This document shows, one piece after another, positions 26,094-37,000 of a stretch of DNA of 64,000 nt. The notes beneath the pieces were generated by a model. It made no database searches and was not told the DNA's origin. It saw nothing but the letters and a program-made list of their open reading frames with translations. The first letter of the stretch is position 1, and every line of letters starts with the position of its first letter. The DNA is from Oligoflexia bacterium (GTDB lineage: Bacteria > Bdellovibrionota > Bacteriovoracia > Bacteriovoracales > Bacteriovoracaceae): positions 1 to 64,000 of the forward strand of contig JADFZW010000024.1 in NCBI GenBank assembly GCA_015232355.1. The letters run 5' to 3'. The position numbers were made by a program, and so were the translations under genes.

Positions 26094-27014
26094 ATGACCA
26101 AAACGAAAGTTCCAATTAATATACAATTTTTCCATCTCGATGACATTCAATCGGTAAGAGAGATGATGAAAGAACATCTAGCTTCATTAGGATTTATCGT
26201 CCCTCCTATTGAAGCAGAATCTGTGGCCGCAGCTTTAAAAATTATTGAAAACAACAACAATCTACCAAAAAAAATTGATTTCATTATCTCAGATTGGAAT
26301 TTAGAAGATGATACCGGACTTAATTTTTTAAAAAAAATTAGAGATATCGAAGATTTTAATAAAATTCCGTTTCTAATGGTAACAACTGAAAATGATATAA
26401 ACATGATGTTAGAAGCTATCAATGCTGGCTGTAGTAACTATCTTGTAAAACCTTGGCCTATAGATGACTTAAGAGAAAAAATTGAAGCAAGTTGGGGAAT
26501 GGTTTTTTCCCCATCAATTGCAAATAAACAAAGAAAATTATCAGACAAATCAACAGGAGGACAATCAGGCGGACAATCAGACGAAAAAGTGGCCACTAAA
26601 CCTACAAAAGCTGAAGTAAACAACACCACTCCAACAGCACCAATTGAAGAAACAACAACAACAACGACGACGACAACAATCGCCGCAAATAATATCATTG
26701 CTACAAACACTGCTCCCTCTGATAAAAAAGCATCTTTATCAAAAACAGAAAAAACAGCAAAAACAAATACACATTCCGGCATTAAAGCTACAGGGGCCAC
26801 TCGTAGAACAACAGGAGCTGTCCCAACTTCTACAGCTACAGCTACAGCTACAGCTACAGCAACTGCTACACCCACACCAGCAGCATCAAGAAAAATGCCT
26901 AGCAGAGGAGCAGCTGCTTCTCTATCCACGAAATCCACAAAAAATAAAAATGGAACAAAGGAAAACGATAACAAACTATCTCTTTGGCAAAAAATTTTAA
27001 ATATCTTCAAATAA
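26094..27014 (+). CDS. Response regulator with long low-complexity tail
   Basis: Residues 10-135 are a CheY-like receiver: acidic pair 'LDD' near 15-17, phospho-acceptor Asp67 in 'IISDWNLEDDTGL', Thr in 'LMVTTEND' and Lys119 in 'NYLVKPWP'. It closely follows the CheY pattern, so it should be phosphorylated by a histidine kinase. No output domain follows. Residues about 150-290 are a Thr/Ala/Lys-rich linker encoded in part by (ACAGCT)n and (ACA)n runs, and the last dozen residues ('LSLWQKILNIFK') form an amphipathic helix that could anchor it to the membrane or a partner (inference). No kinase gene is adjacent. Confidence 0.9.
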   Translation: MTKTKVPINIQFFHLDDIQSVREMMKEHLASLGFIVPPIEAESVAAALKIIENNNNLPKKIDFIISDWNLEDDTGLNFLKKIRDIEDFNKIPFLMVTTENDINMMLEAINAGCSNYLVKPWPIDDLREKIEASWGMVFSPSIANKQRKLSDKSTGGQSGGQSDEKVATKPTKAEVNNTTPTAPIEETTTTTTTTTIAANNIIATNTAPSDKKASLSKTEKTAKTNTHSGIKATGATRRTTGAVPTSTATATATATATATPTPAASRKMPSRGAAASLSTKSTKNKNGTKENDNKLSLWQKILNIFK

Positions 27015-27057
27015 GGAAGTATTAAGAAGTATAAAGAAATATAAGGAAGATTATAAT

Positions 27058-27834
27058 ATGGAACCACTTATTCAAGGACAAGATCGAAGTAAGCAGTATC
27101 AAGATCAAGAAAATATCCATTTAATTCTAAAAGGCGCATTCGAATATATACATAATAAGCGAGTATTTTCCGAAGAAAATTTTTTAGTCTTCAAAAATAC
27201 CAAAGATAGTTCATTAATTTTTGATAGTGAATTACTAACTCGTCTTGATACGGGTGAATTTTTAAAAATATATGTTAACTATCAAATTAATAAGGATTGG
27301 GTTCCAATTGAAGTAATGATTGACAAACAAGCAGGAAAACAAGTAGCACAAGAGTACTTCAAGATGGATGTAAAAAGAAACATTTTAAGTTATCATTTTG
27401 CCATCAACAAAGACAAAAAAGAATTTAAAATTCAAGTTCCTCCCAAATTTCAAATTTCTACTATTAATTCAGTTACTAGTTTTGCCTTTCTATCATCAAA
27501 AAAATATGATCCTACTGGGAAAAATTTCTACAATCTACTGGTCTCGGATAATATTTTAGATTATCGTACTCCTCCTAAAATGAGTTATGTAGTTGTTGAG
27601 CGCATTGGCACCTCAGTACAAAAATTAAAAATGGGAGAAAAAACATTAAAAGCAATGGTTTTCAAAGTTAACAGTCAGGATGGTTTCGATAACCAGAGCG
27701 AAGAACCAATAACTGTTTGGATAAGTAAATATCATAGCATTCCCTATCTTGTTGAAGCACATAACGATACAAGAATTCAAATAAAGTATTTAAATGAGGT
27801 AGATCTATCTGAACTAGCAAATACCGCCACCTGA
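27058..27834 (+). CDS. Hypothetical protein, 258 aa, beta-rich
   Basis: I do not recognise this family. The protein has no signal peptide and no obvious membrane segment, and it alternates hydrophobic and polar residues as beta-sandwich proteins do. 'MSYVVVERIGTSVQKLKMGEKTLKAMVFKV' and 'ITVWISKYHSIPYLVEAH' resemble the end of DUF3108-type proteins, but weakly. It starts 43 bp after the response-regulator gene on the same strand with GGAAG before the ATG, so co-expression with it is likely. Confidence 0.65.
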   Translation: MEPLIQGQDRSKQYQDQENIHLILKGAFEYIHNKRVFSEENFLVFKNTKDSSLIFDSELLTRLDTGEFLKIYVNYQINKDWVPIEVMIDKQAGKQVAQEYFKMDVKRNILSYHFAINKDKKEFKIQVPPKFQISTINSVTSFAFLSSKKYDPTGKNFYNLLVSDNILDYRTPPKMSYVVVERIGTSVQKLKMGEKTLKAMVFKVNSQDGFDNQSEEPITVWISKYHSIPYLVEAHNDTRIQIKYLNEVDLSELANTAT

Positions 27835-27846
27835 AAAATTTTACGT

Positions 27847-30800
27847 TTATCTCTTATCTCTTAATAAAAACTGAATCGTCTGCGCAACAGCTGTTCGTAA
27901 ATTGATAAATTGTAAATCGTATGGACTCATCAATTGCTGAAAACTTTCAATAGTATTTCTCTTCCACTGTTTAACTCTAGCATCTACAACAATTGCCACT
28001 CCATAATCACTACTTGTTCTTAGCAGTCTTCCTAACTTTTGCCGTAGCCCTAATGCACGTTTAAACATAAAATAATTCAAGAACTCATCTCCAAAGTTTC
28101 TATCAAAAAATTTTCTCCTCTCTTGAATAATAAGATCCATTCTTAAATCAGGAATCTTATCCACAAAAAGAAATTGTAAAGATTCTCCTGGTAAATCAAT
28201 TCCCTCTCCAAAACTCTCCATACCAAGTAAAACGCCACATTTAGATTTTTTATACTCTTCAACTACTCTACTACCCATTCCTTGTACAAAAAGAGGAATA
28301 GAACCATTTAAGCTTTTGAGAAGTATTTCCCGTGCATCCTCAAACCTTTGCTTGGATGAAAAGAGTATTAGCGATTTGCCACCAAGATCTTTAACTACAG
28401 GAATCACCTCTTTCAAAGTATCACCAACAAATCTGCTATCATAAAAATTCAAAACATCATTACAAATAAATACTTTTGCATCTCTCTTATAATCAAATAG
28501 TGGTGGCAAAATAAAACTACTCTTAAATCTCTTTTTAGGATTAAGATAGGTATATCCCAAATACCACTCGGCCACTTCGAAATCCTTCAATACATGTGAT
28601 TCTTTGGTTAGTGTTGCTGAAGTAAAAATCACTGAATCACTATTTTCTAAAAGTCCCTTGTACACATATGCTCCAACATTTATGGGAGCAGCTTCAAAAA
28701 CAAAACCCTTTTCAACATGATATTTAATGGAATTAACATATTGAGAACTATCTATCCTTTCATTCCTTTCACTCTTTTCATTCTTTTTTTCTGCTCCAAC
28801 AACATTAACAACATTAACAACATCAGTAGTAATTGCAAATTTCTCTAATAACTCTTTTCTAAAGGTATTATCCAGCTTCAAATTAAATGATATCGCTCTC
28901 AATACATCTTCAATATTAATCATAAAGGACTTAAATCGAGTAAATGCCTCTAAGTCGGAAATCGCACTAAAATCAAAATTTGTAAATTCCTCTAACGATG
29001 GATAAAGAAGTAGGTAATATTCATACAACCTTTGATAGATCTCCAAAAGCGTATCATAAATTAAAACTTTACTCTCACCTTCTCTTTCCTTCTCCCTTTC
29101 TTTTTCCCTCTCAGTAGAAGTAATCATTGGAAGTTCATTCCAATAGAGTTCACTATACTTTGGCATCTCTTGAAAATAGAGTGGAATTAGCGAATATAAT
29201 TTTAACAAATACCCTTCAAGATCAAATGCTACTTTCTCTGTTTGTTTCTTTATTACAGAGATCATCTCGCTGGCATCAATAAATGAATCTGTGATGTTCG
29301 CGGTGGCGGTCGCCGCCGTTACCAACTTAAAATATTTTTCTTGCGACAATAGAAAGAAGAGAGGGCCAATACCAAAAAAACTTAAAAGACTCTTATGCAA
29401 ACTCTTTAAATCTTCATTTGATACACTTAAGGTAAATGCGCTAGTGACCTCCGTTTCAATTCGATGTGCTTCATCCACAATAATATGCTTTGGCAAACTC
29501 AAAATCTTTGGCCACTTAAACATCAGTGCATGATTGCCAATTATTATATCTGCTGTCTTGGCCTTTTTTAGAGCATTAATATAACTGCATCTGCTTTTGT
29601 ATAAACACTTTTGCCCAATACAGGTTCTAAAATCAACGGCAATACTCTTACACAAATAATCCAACACTAAAAATTTTGTCTTCACTACATAGGGTAGATC
29701 ATCGATCAACAGATATTTTTTTTCTTTGAGTGACTCACCACCGCAATTATTATTATCATCATCATCAATTTTGCTAGCATTGCAAGCATTATACTCAAAG
29801 ATCACATTCAAATATAAATATGCAAAACGCTCTTCAAAAACCTTCTGAGAAAAAAAGAGATCCCCACTCTCATCTAATTTTTTAAAGCTAAGTTCACACA
29901 AATGATTATTGGAACCAAAAAGCTCTGCAACTTTTAGCTTCTCTGTATTTAATATTTTTTTTATTCTTGGAACATCATTCCCATAAACCTGCTTTTGCAA
30001 AGTCTTAGTTCCGGTGGCCACCAATACTTGTTTTTTTTCACTCAACGTAAATAAGAGTGATGGTAATAAGTATCCTAGAGTCTTTCCAATGCCAGTCGGT
30101 GCTTCGATAATTGCATGAACATTGTTTTTAAAAGATTGACCAACCTTTAATGCTAACACCTTTTGTGGATCTCGATAGACATACCCTGGAAATTTTCCAG
30201 CAATATTTTCTTCTCTATCAAGCAAAATATCTTCAATGTTTTTTCCTGAAAATTCTAAAGATACTTCTGATACTTCTGACGATGTTGATGAAATGACTTT
30301 TTCCTCTGATCCATCTACACTCTCTTTACTCTTCCTCCACTCCCTATATTTTAAATCCACATCAAAATCTATTGTTTGAGCAATCTCTAATATATCTGCA
30401 ACTGACATCTCCAACAAATCATTATAAAAGTGATCCTCGAAATTATATTTTTTAAATACGCTCTGTAAATACTTCGACTTCGCTTGCTTCAAATCTCTTT
30501 GCTTGAGATCATATAGAGTAAAGAGCAACACCTTTAGCGTATCGAGAGAATCCTCTAATCCTCTATGTGCCTCCTTTGTTGAAATTGCAAACTCCATAAT
30601 CAAATTTTCTAAAGCAAGGTGCCCTACATCCGGCAAAAGAAGAGCAAAAAAAGGAATAGTGTCAACATACTGTACATTATCAGTAAGATATTTTGATAAA
30701 AATTTCTCTTCGAAATCAGCGTTATGGGCCAACAAAACTGCGCCATCCAATAATTCATTAATTTGCCCACACAAATTTTCATCCAATGCTGGTGCATTTT

Positions 30801-31020
30801 TAAGTGACTTGGAATCTATTCCAGTGAGCGATTGTATAAAAAATGACAATTCTCCCTCATATTTTATGAGAGTTTGAAATTTTTGAACAATTTTGCTTCC
30901 ATTAAAAACCACAAATCCAATCTCAATAATTGAATCCTGATCACAATCGATACCAGTTGTCTCTATATCAATGATTGCCCATTTTTTGTTTGCAAAATTA
31001 TCTTGGCCACATATACTCAT
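27847..31020 (-). CDS. dinG: DnaQ-like 3'-5' exonuclease fused to DinG-family helicase
   Basis: Residues about 12-180 form a DEDDh exonuclease ('IDIETTG', 'LLAHNADFEEKF', 'HRGLEDSLDTL'). The rest is an XPD/DinG superfamily 2 helicase: Walker A 'EAPTGIGKT', Fe-S cluster cysteines around 'CIGQKCLYKSRCSY', DEAH box 'VDEAHR', 'SFGEGIDLPG' and the QxxGRxxR motif 'QKLGRLLR'. Such fusions occur in Firmicutes DinG and act in DNA repair or recombination (family knowledge). Low-complexity inserts occur (an Asp/Asn run near 420 and a Glu-Arg-Glu-Lys repeat near 640). The start is ATG 31020; a GTG three codons upstream is possible. The gene is divergent from the giant lipoprotein gene, 54 bp away. Confidence 0.9.
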   Translation of the reverse strand: MSICGQDNFANKKWAIIDIETTGIDCDQDSIIEIGFVVFNGSKIVQKFQTLIKYEGELSFFIQSLTGIDSKSLKNAPALDENLCGQINELLDGAVLLAHNADFEEKFLSKYLTDNVQYVDTIPFFALLLPDVGHLALENLIMEFAISTKEAHRGLEDSLDTLKVLLFTLYDLKQRDLKQAKSKYLQSVFKKYNFEDHFYNDLLEMSVADILEIAQTIDFDVDLKYREWRKSKESVDGSEEKVISSTSSEVSEVSLEFSGKNIEDILLDREENIAGKFPGYVYRDPQKVLALKVGQSFKNNVHAIIEAPTGIGKTLGYLLPSLLFTLSEKKQVLVATGTKTLQKQVYGNDVPRIKKILNTEKLKVAELFGSNNHLCELSFKKLDESGDLFFSQKVFEERFAYLYLNVIFEYNACNASKIDDDDNNNCGGESLKEKKYLLIDDLPYVVKTKFLVLDYLCKSIAVDFRTCIGQKCLYKSRCSYINALKKAKTADIIIGNHALMFKWPKILSLPKHIIVDEAHRIETEVTSAFTLSVSNEDLKSLHKSLLSFFGIGPLFFLLSQEKYFKLVTAATATANITDSFIDASEMISVIKKQTEKVAFDLEGYLLKLYSLIPLYFQEMPKYSELYWNELPMITSTEREKEREKEREGESKVLIYDTLLEIYQRLYEYYLLLYPSLEEFTNFDFSAISDLEAFTRFKSFMINIEDVLRAISFNLKLDNTFRKELLEKFAITTDVVNVVNVVGAEKKNEKSERNERIDSSQYVNSIKYHVEKGFVFEAAPINVGAYVYKGLLENSDSVIFTSATLTKESHVLKDFEVAEWYLGYTYLNPKKRFKSSFILPPLFDYKRDAKVFICNDVLNFYDSRFVGDTLKEVIPVVKDLGGKSLILFSSKQRFEDAREILLKSLNGSIPLFVQGMGSRVVEEYKKSKCGVLLGMESFGEGIDLPGESLQFLFVDKIPDLRMDLIIQERRKFFDRNFGDEFLNYFMFKRALGLRQKLGRLLRTSSDYGVAIVVDARVKQWKRNTIESFQQLMSPYDLQFINLRTAVAQTIQFLLRDKR

Positions 31021-31074
31021 ATAAAGCACTCTTGTTTAGATTGATTTTATTTTCTTCTTGAGGGGGGATTTCTG

Positions 31075-34000
31075 ATGAATATAAAACAATTAAATAGAAT
31101 ACTCCATCTATTTTTATCCAAGCTATCTCTGTTTTCCCTCTTGTCTTTTTCGTTACTCCTTCTTTCACTCCTAGGATTATCTTCGTGTTTAGAATCGCAA
31201 CAAAGAGGTCCTAGATCAGCGATCTCCTCATATAATGCTAATGGTACCCCGACTTCATCTTATTATTCCGATTACAATGCAACACCAACGGCCAGCACAG
31301 ATGATCTCTATTGGTTCACTCATTTAAAAGTTGGCCCCTCTCTCGCTCTAAATTATAACATCAATACTCAAGTATATCTCAAAGGTACTTTTCTTAATGA
31401 TTATTTAAATATCTCCACGAACTTTCAGAATGAATATTGCTTGGTTTCTACTTTTAAACCATTACTTAGTTCTAACTCTGGTTCTTTAAAGCAACTCAGA
31501 GCTAGAATGGTTCCTATCTCCATACCAAATGTTGCCACACTATCAAAAGAGCGAGGATTCAGTGTAGATTTTGCTAATGAATTAATAAACTCTAATTCAT
31601 GTGCTGGAACTATTGATGGTATAACTACCTCATCTGCAAATGCTGTCTACTCAATTGCGAAGGTTTGTACAAATTGCACTCAAAGTATAAGATCCGAAGC
31701 TAAATCAATTAAATTATATAGTGCCAGCGATAATAGTATCAGCGATAGTTCAATTCTTTACACTATAGACTCTAGTGTACTCAGCTTACAAATAAATATA
31801 AATAGCGATATCACTGATCCCACAGGTAATTGCACTCTCAAAGAATGCACACTAAAAGGTTTTGATTGCTGCCTTAATGGACAATGTGTGAATGACGGAA
31901 TGGTACGCCCAGATTCAACAGCTCACTCAAATTATTCGCAAGCATCTATGGATGTAAGTTCCGATCCCAACAATTTTATTCTCTGGCCTGAAATCTACTA
32001 TGTATGTCCAGGAAAAATATTACCCACTCCTCTTCCAACAGCAACCTCAAATCCACTCGAAGAGGCAGAAGTTCGACTAAATTATTTAAAAGAACTCTAC
32101 TACTGTCTCTCCTATGGAAAATCGAAAAATTACAATTATTGTCAGTCCACCTTTGATCTTAGTAGTTACACTCAAGCAAAAAATTATCTCTGGACAATTT
32201 GTGGATGTGGGGCCGTTGGTACGCCGGCCCCAGCGGACCCAGCAAGTGCATGTCGTGAATATGGAATAAATATATTCGACATTAATAAAAATTTAATTAC
32301 TGTCACTCCAGCAGCACCTGCAACTCTATATGGCCAAGTATTAACAATCGATACAAGGTCATCAACTACCACTCCATATCTTCGTGGTCAAAGAGTTAAT
32401 AGCTTTCTTGCCAATACCAGTAGTGGCAGCAGCAATATGAAAAAAAAATATTGTATCGTATTTAACTACAATGTTGCGGACGCTGGTGTTTTATATAAAC
32501 AATTAAGAGTAAGTGCTGATCCGATTGTTTTAAATAATTATCTTACTAAACAACCAGAGAAGATGTTGAGAATAAATTTATATGAATATCTTAAAAACCA
32601 AAATTATTGCAGAGGAACTATTAATGATGAAAATAATACTCCCGTACCTAATACTACTTTGTCATTTAAGGATAATTATTTAGTAACCAACACCTGTAAT
32701 TCAATTTGCCTCTCAACCAGCACCAACATCTATGCATCCACTACTTCCGCTGGTATTAGCAACTCTAGCATAATTGATACAAGTAATTTAGATGTGACTG
32801 CTCTCCAGTTAAGAATAACTCAAGATACTACAGATATAACTACCACCGCAGGAGATACATATTGGTTTTTAAGAAAGAGTGATGAGATTCAAAATGTATC
32901 TTGCAAATACTATGGAGACGAAGTTCCTACTCCATTTCAAAATCTCTCTGTCTCAGTTAACTCTCGTATGGCCCCTCATCGATTTTTTAAAAATAGCGAT
33001 GGCAAAGCAGTCGACAACATGAATACTCTTTTTGGTACTCCCGACTCTGATGAAGTAAACACTCCTTCATATGTAGAAGGAGTTCCCTTTAAATATGATG
33101 ATCCCGTAAATCTATCTGGTCCGCCTAGCTCTCAAGCATTCAATATGAATTCTATCTTAGGCCAATTTAAATTAGATCAAAGTGGCGCTCTTCCTGCGCT
33201 AACAATAAATGTGGAAATTGGTAACACCTATGTAATTGGAGCTGTCTCTGGAAATTACTCTCCTTGCCCAAGTTGTGCTAAAGATAATTGGTATAATGGA
33301 TTTAGTGCTTTTCCCTCTAGTCAATATGGTACTGGATTACAAGCAGTAAGCTACTCTACTTATCGAGATAGTAACAACAATAATTATACTGGAGGAAATT
33401 ATGAAGATACCATTTGGGGTAGAGCATGTTGGGTTCCTCCTACTATGATTCCATATTCTCACTATCGTTACAGTAGTGTTCAAGAGCAACGATTAAATCG
33501 TCTTTCTACTCAAGCTGCTTTCTATATGAATGGTTATCAACGAGATTGGTATGGATTTAATAAAGGTGCTTTAATTGGATCATTCAACGGTGTAAATTGG
33601 TTTGCTATTGGAAAGGGAAGAACTATCACTGCAACTTCTAACAAATTATTTTTAGCAATCAATAGTCCCTTTGCAGATTTAGCATCTAGATCAGAAATTG
33701 TAGTACAAATCACCTCTGATTGTAGTGGTGAATATTGTGCCACTATTTACGACTACGATCCAGGGGTTGCCAGTTTAATTAGTCCACTTCAAAATGAGGC
33801 GGCCAATTGCCAACGGTTTCATTACTGTGAAAACGATACAGATTGTATAACTGCACTGGGATGGGAATACACCTGTGCTAACATTACTAATTTAAGAACC
33901 TATTGGCCCTCTTTTGATAAAAATGCTAATGAGATTTTGGATACAGCAAATACTTTACAAGCAAAAATTTTCTCTAAAACAGTTATCACTGGAAATTTAC

Positions 34001-37000
34001 CTAGTGCTGGCGAAACAAATAGAAAAAGATGCGTTTACAGAGGCAGTGGTGCTCTCTGTGTAGAACGCTACGGAAATTTATCTAACTTTCAAGAGAGAAA
34101 ATTATTTACTTGCGCTCCCAATTTTTATTGTGAATCTGTTGGTGGAAATAATTTCAATAATACTATTAATCGCGAACCAAAAAAAATTGGCAATTTTTTA
34201 TATGGTAGAGGAGCAACTGTTTTAGGTAGACCTCCTAAGTATGTCGGTGCCAATAAATCATTTCCCTCAGATACTATCGGAAAAAATATTATAGCAAATG
34301 CCCACATTCAATATCCTGCTCCAATAACTACAACCAACATACCTGGAAGTCTACCTACACGTCCTGGATTATGTCGACCAGGAAAATCACTTACTCTTAT
34401 TGGAAGCGGTAATCAATCAATCGCTCATTCAGTAAATGATTCTCAAAATCGTACTGATTATATCTCTCAAGTTGGATCGTGTGATTCATCAATCACTACT
34501 GGAGCAAATGTAGATCTTAAAAGAATGCATAACTGCCCTCTTCTAAATGATAATCCAAACGATGTCCAAAATACTTCCGATCTCTTCAGTAGCAAAAATA
34601 CAGTCTATGGGGATTACATATCAGTAGAAACTCCTACCTACCCTGTTAATCCTCTCACAAGTTTCACTAATAAATTGATTGCTCAAAATTCTTGTGGTCG
34701 TGAATCGCTCTATGGTGGAAATTCACTATTTGCAACTAAAGAGGCCGCTGCTTTAACATCAATATCTTCTATCTCTGAACCAATATTAGTAAGAGATGCC
34801 TGTCTTCGCAGGGCCGGATCTCCATGCCACTCAGAACTTGATTGTTCTCCTAATAAACTTCATGCAGAAGTAGCAAAAGGAAAAATGGAAAAAGAATTTG
34901 GAGATACCGAAGCAGAGAAAAAATATTGGGAGGAGTATTTAATTTGTGCTCAATCGAGCGACGTACCTATTTATAATAGTCAAAATCAGAGTGAAAAGGA
35001 TGCCTACTTATACTTTGATATATCTAAAAATCGTTGTTGTCGTGCCAGTGGTGGTGAACTAACTATGTATACTATGGGACACTATAATCCCAATGATACT
35101 ATCGATACTAAAAATCTAACTAAAAAATTAAATACCGATTCTAGTAACTTTGCAGTTAGAAATCCTGCGGCCAGCGGACGCTACTCTCGATATACCATTT
35201 TAGAAACATATAAAAATATTACTGAGACAACTATTGGTGGTACACCTATTGCTGGCACTCCATATCCTATGCAACCAAAAATTGAATATACTGCTGCTGT
35301 TGATTCACCAGGGGCGCGGCCTGGAAGCAAAAAACCCAGAGAGTATCAATGGAAAACAATTCACGATACTGGCATGAAAACATGTTGTAGTGGTTGGATT
35401 AGAATGTTTGCAGATGGAACTCATGAGTGGCCTCAAAACAATCGTCTAAAATTAAATCCTGCTAATTTTCAATGTTTAAATTTTAGATCTCCATTAGTCT
35501 TTGGCAAAAGTTATTTACCCAATGTTGCAGCAGAGGTTAATAATGTCTCCTATGAACAAGAGGCAAATAAATTTTGCCAAGATCCCACTAACTTTGGTTG
35601 CGCTCACTATATGATGGGAAATCCAGATGGTACTGGTGATAAAAAAGGTTTTGGAATAAGCAAATCAACTCCTATACCTCCAAGTATAATAAAGGCAACT
35701 CCTGTAAACGATCCTCGCCTGATACCCGCGGGCTCACCTGATCTCAATGATTTTTATATACGAATTCACTCTATAAAGAGGCAAGGTTATCTTCATGATT
35801 TAGCACCATACCTGCCAGCTTTGATACAAAATTCAACTCTAATTAATTATAGCAGTCAAGGCACAGGAGTATACCCCTACGACACCACTGCCCCTATTAC
35901 ATCATGTGGATTACTTAACTACACTATGTTCAAAGATGCCAGCAACCAAACAAATGCTTACTTTCTTGGAATATTTCAAACTCAAATGGTTGTTCAAATT
36001 CCTGCTTATATCAATGGTGGTGTTAATATTCGAAACATCTATTTTAGTAGATCATCAAAAGATAAAACTGATAACAATGATTACGAGTGGGAGAAAGTAG
36101 AAAATGCAACTGGACCAATACAAACTCTCCCAGGTTCCGGCAGAATTTGTCAACAAGCTGGCCTTACAGAGCATAATTATACTAACTTTGCTGATTCATG
36201 CAATGAAAACACAACTAATAATCCAGGGTTCAATGCTCAAGGTTGGTGTTATGAAAAAAATACTGGATGGCTTTTTGTAAGAAGGCACAGATGCCATGCT
36301 GATTATGCAGGTGGAACTACTTGTGCTGCTAGAAATTTATACTACCTTACATCTACAACAGATAAGAACGGAACACCATTTTCTGGTAATACAGGTGTTA
36401 TTATCGAATTTTATCCTCTGGGATCAAAGAGACATTGTTATAGAAATTGTTACAAAGCTGATGGAACCGAGGTTGTCGATGCAGATGGAGTTCCTAGTGG
36501 CTGGCAAACTCCAGGCAATACACTAAGCACACTCTCACCAGGAAATGATTTATACTATCTGGAAAAACTTGCACGTTTAGAACTTTTAGGAATTCCTCAA
36601 ATATATTATGAGCCCATTTACTGCAACTCTAATGCTAAAAAATTAGTTCCTGGTATTTTTAAATTACGTACACCAACGGTACTTGAAGATAACTATGATT
36701 ATCGAACACCTGAATCTGATAATCGAACACCATTCGCAGCAGACTCTATTGATTTTGGAACTCCTTACTACACACTCAGTACTCCTGATTACTCTAATCC
36801 AACTATGAAAGTAGTCTTCCAAGATAGCGTAGCTCATGATTCTATCTTTTCGGCCAACAAATTTACTTGTTGTCAAAGGTTAGGTTCTTCCACGGCCAAT
36901 CCTAGCACTTGTTGTAGTGGATATTATGTTCTTGATCAAAGTAACAACAATAAATTTATTTGTTCTCTACCTCGAAAGACTGATCTCCATGTCTACTTCA

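Noticed and set aside
26438-27067. Minus-strand 209-codon frame opposite the response regulator
   Set aside because: It is a shadow of the Thr/Ala-rich repeats. The plus-strand frame has a complete receiver domain and a ribosome site.
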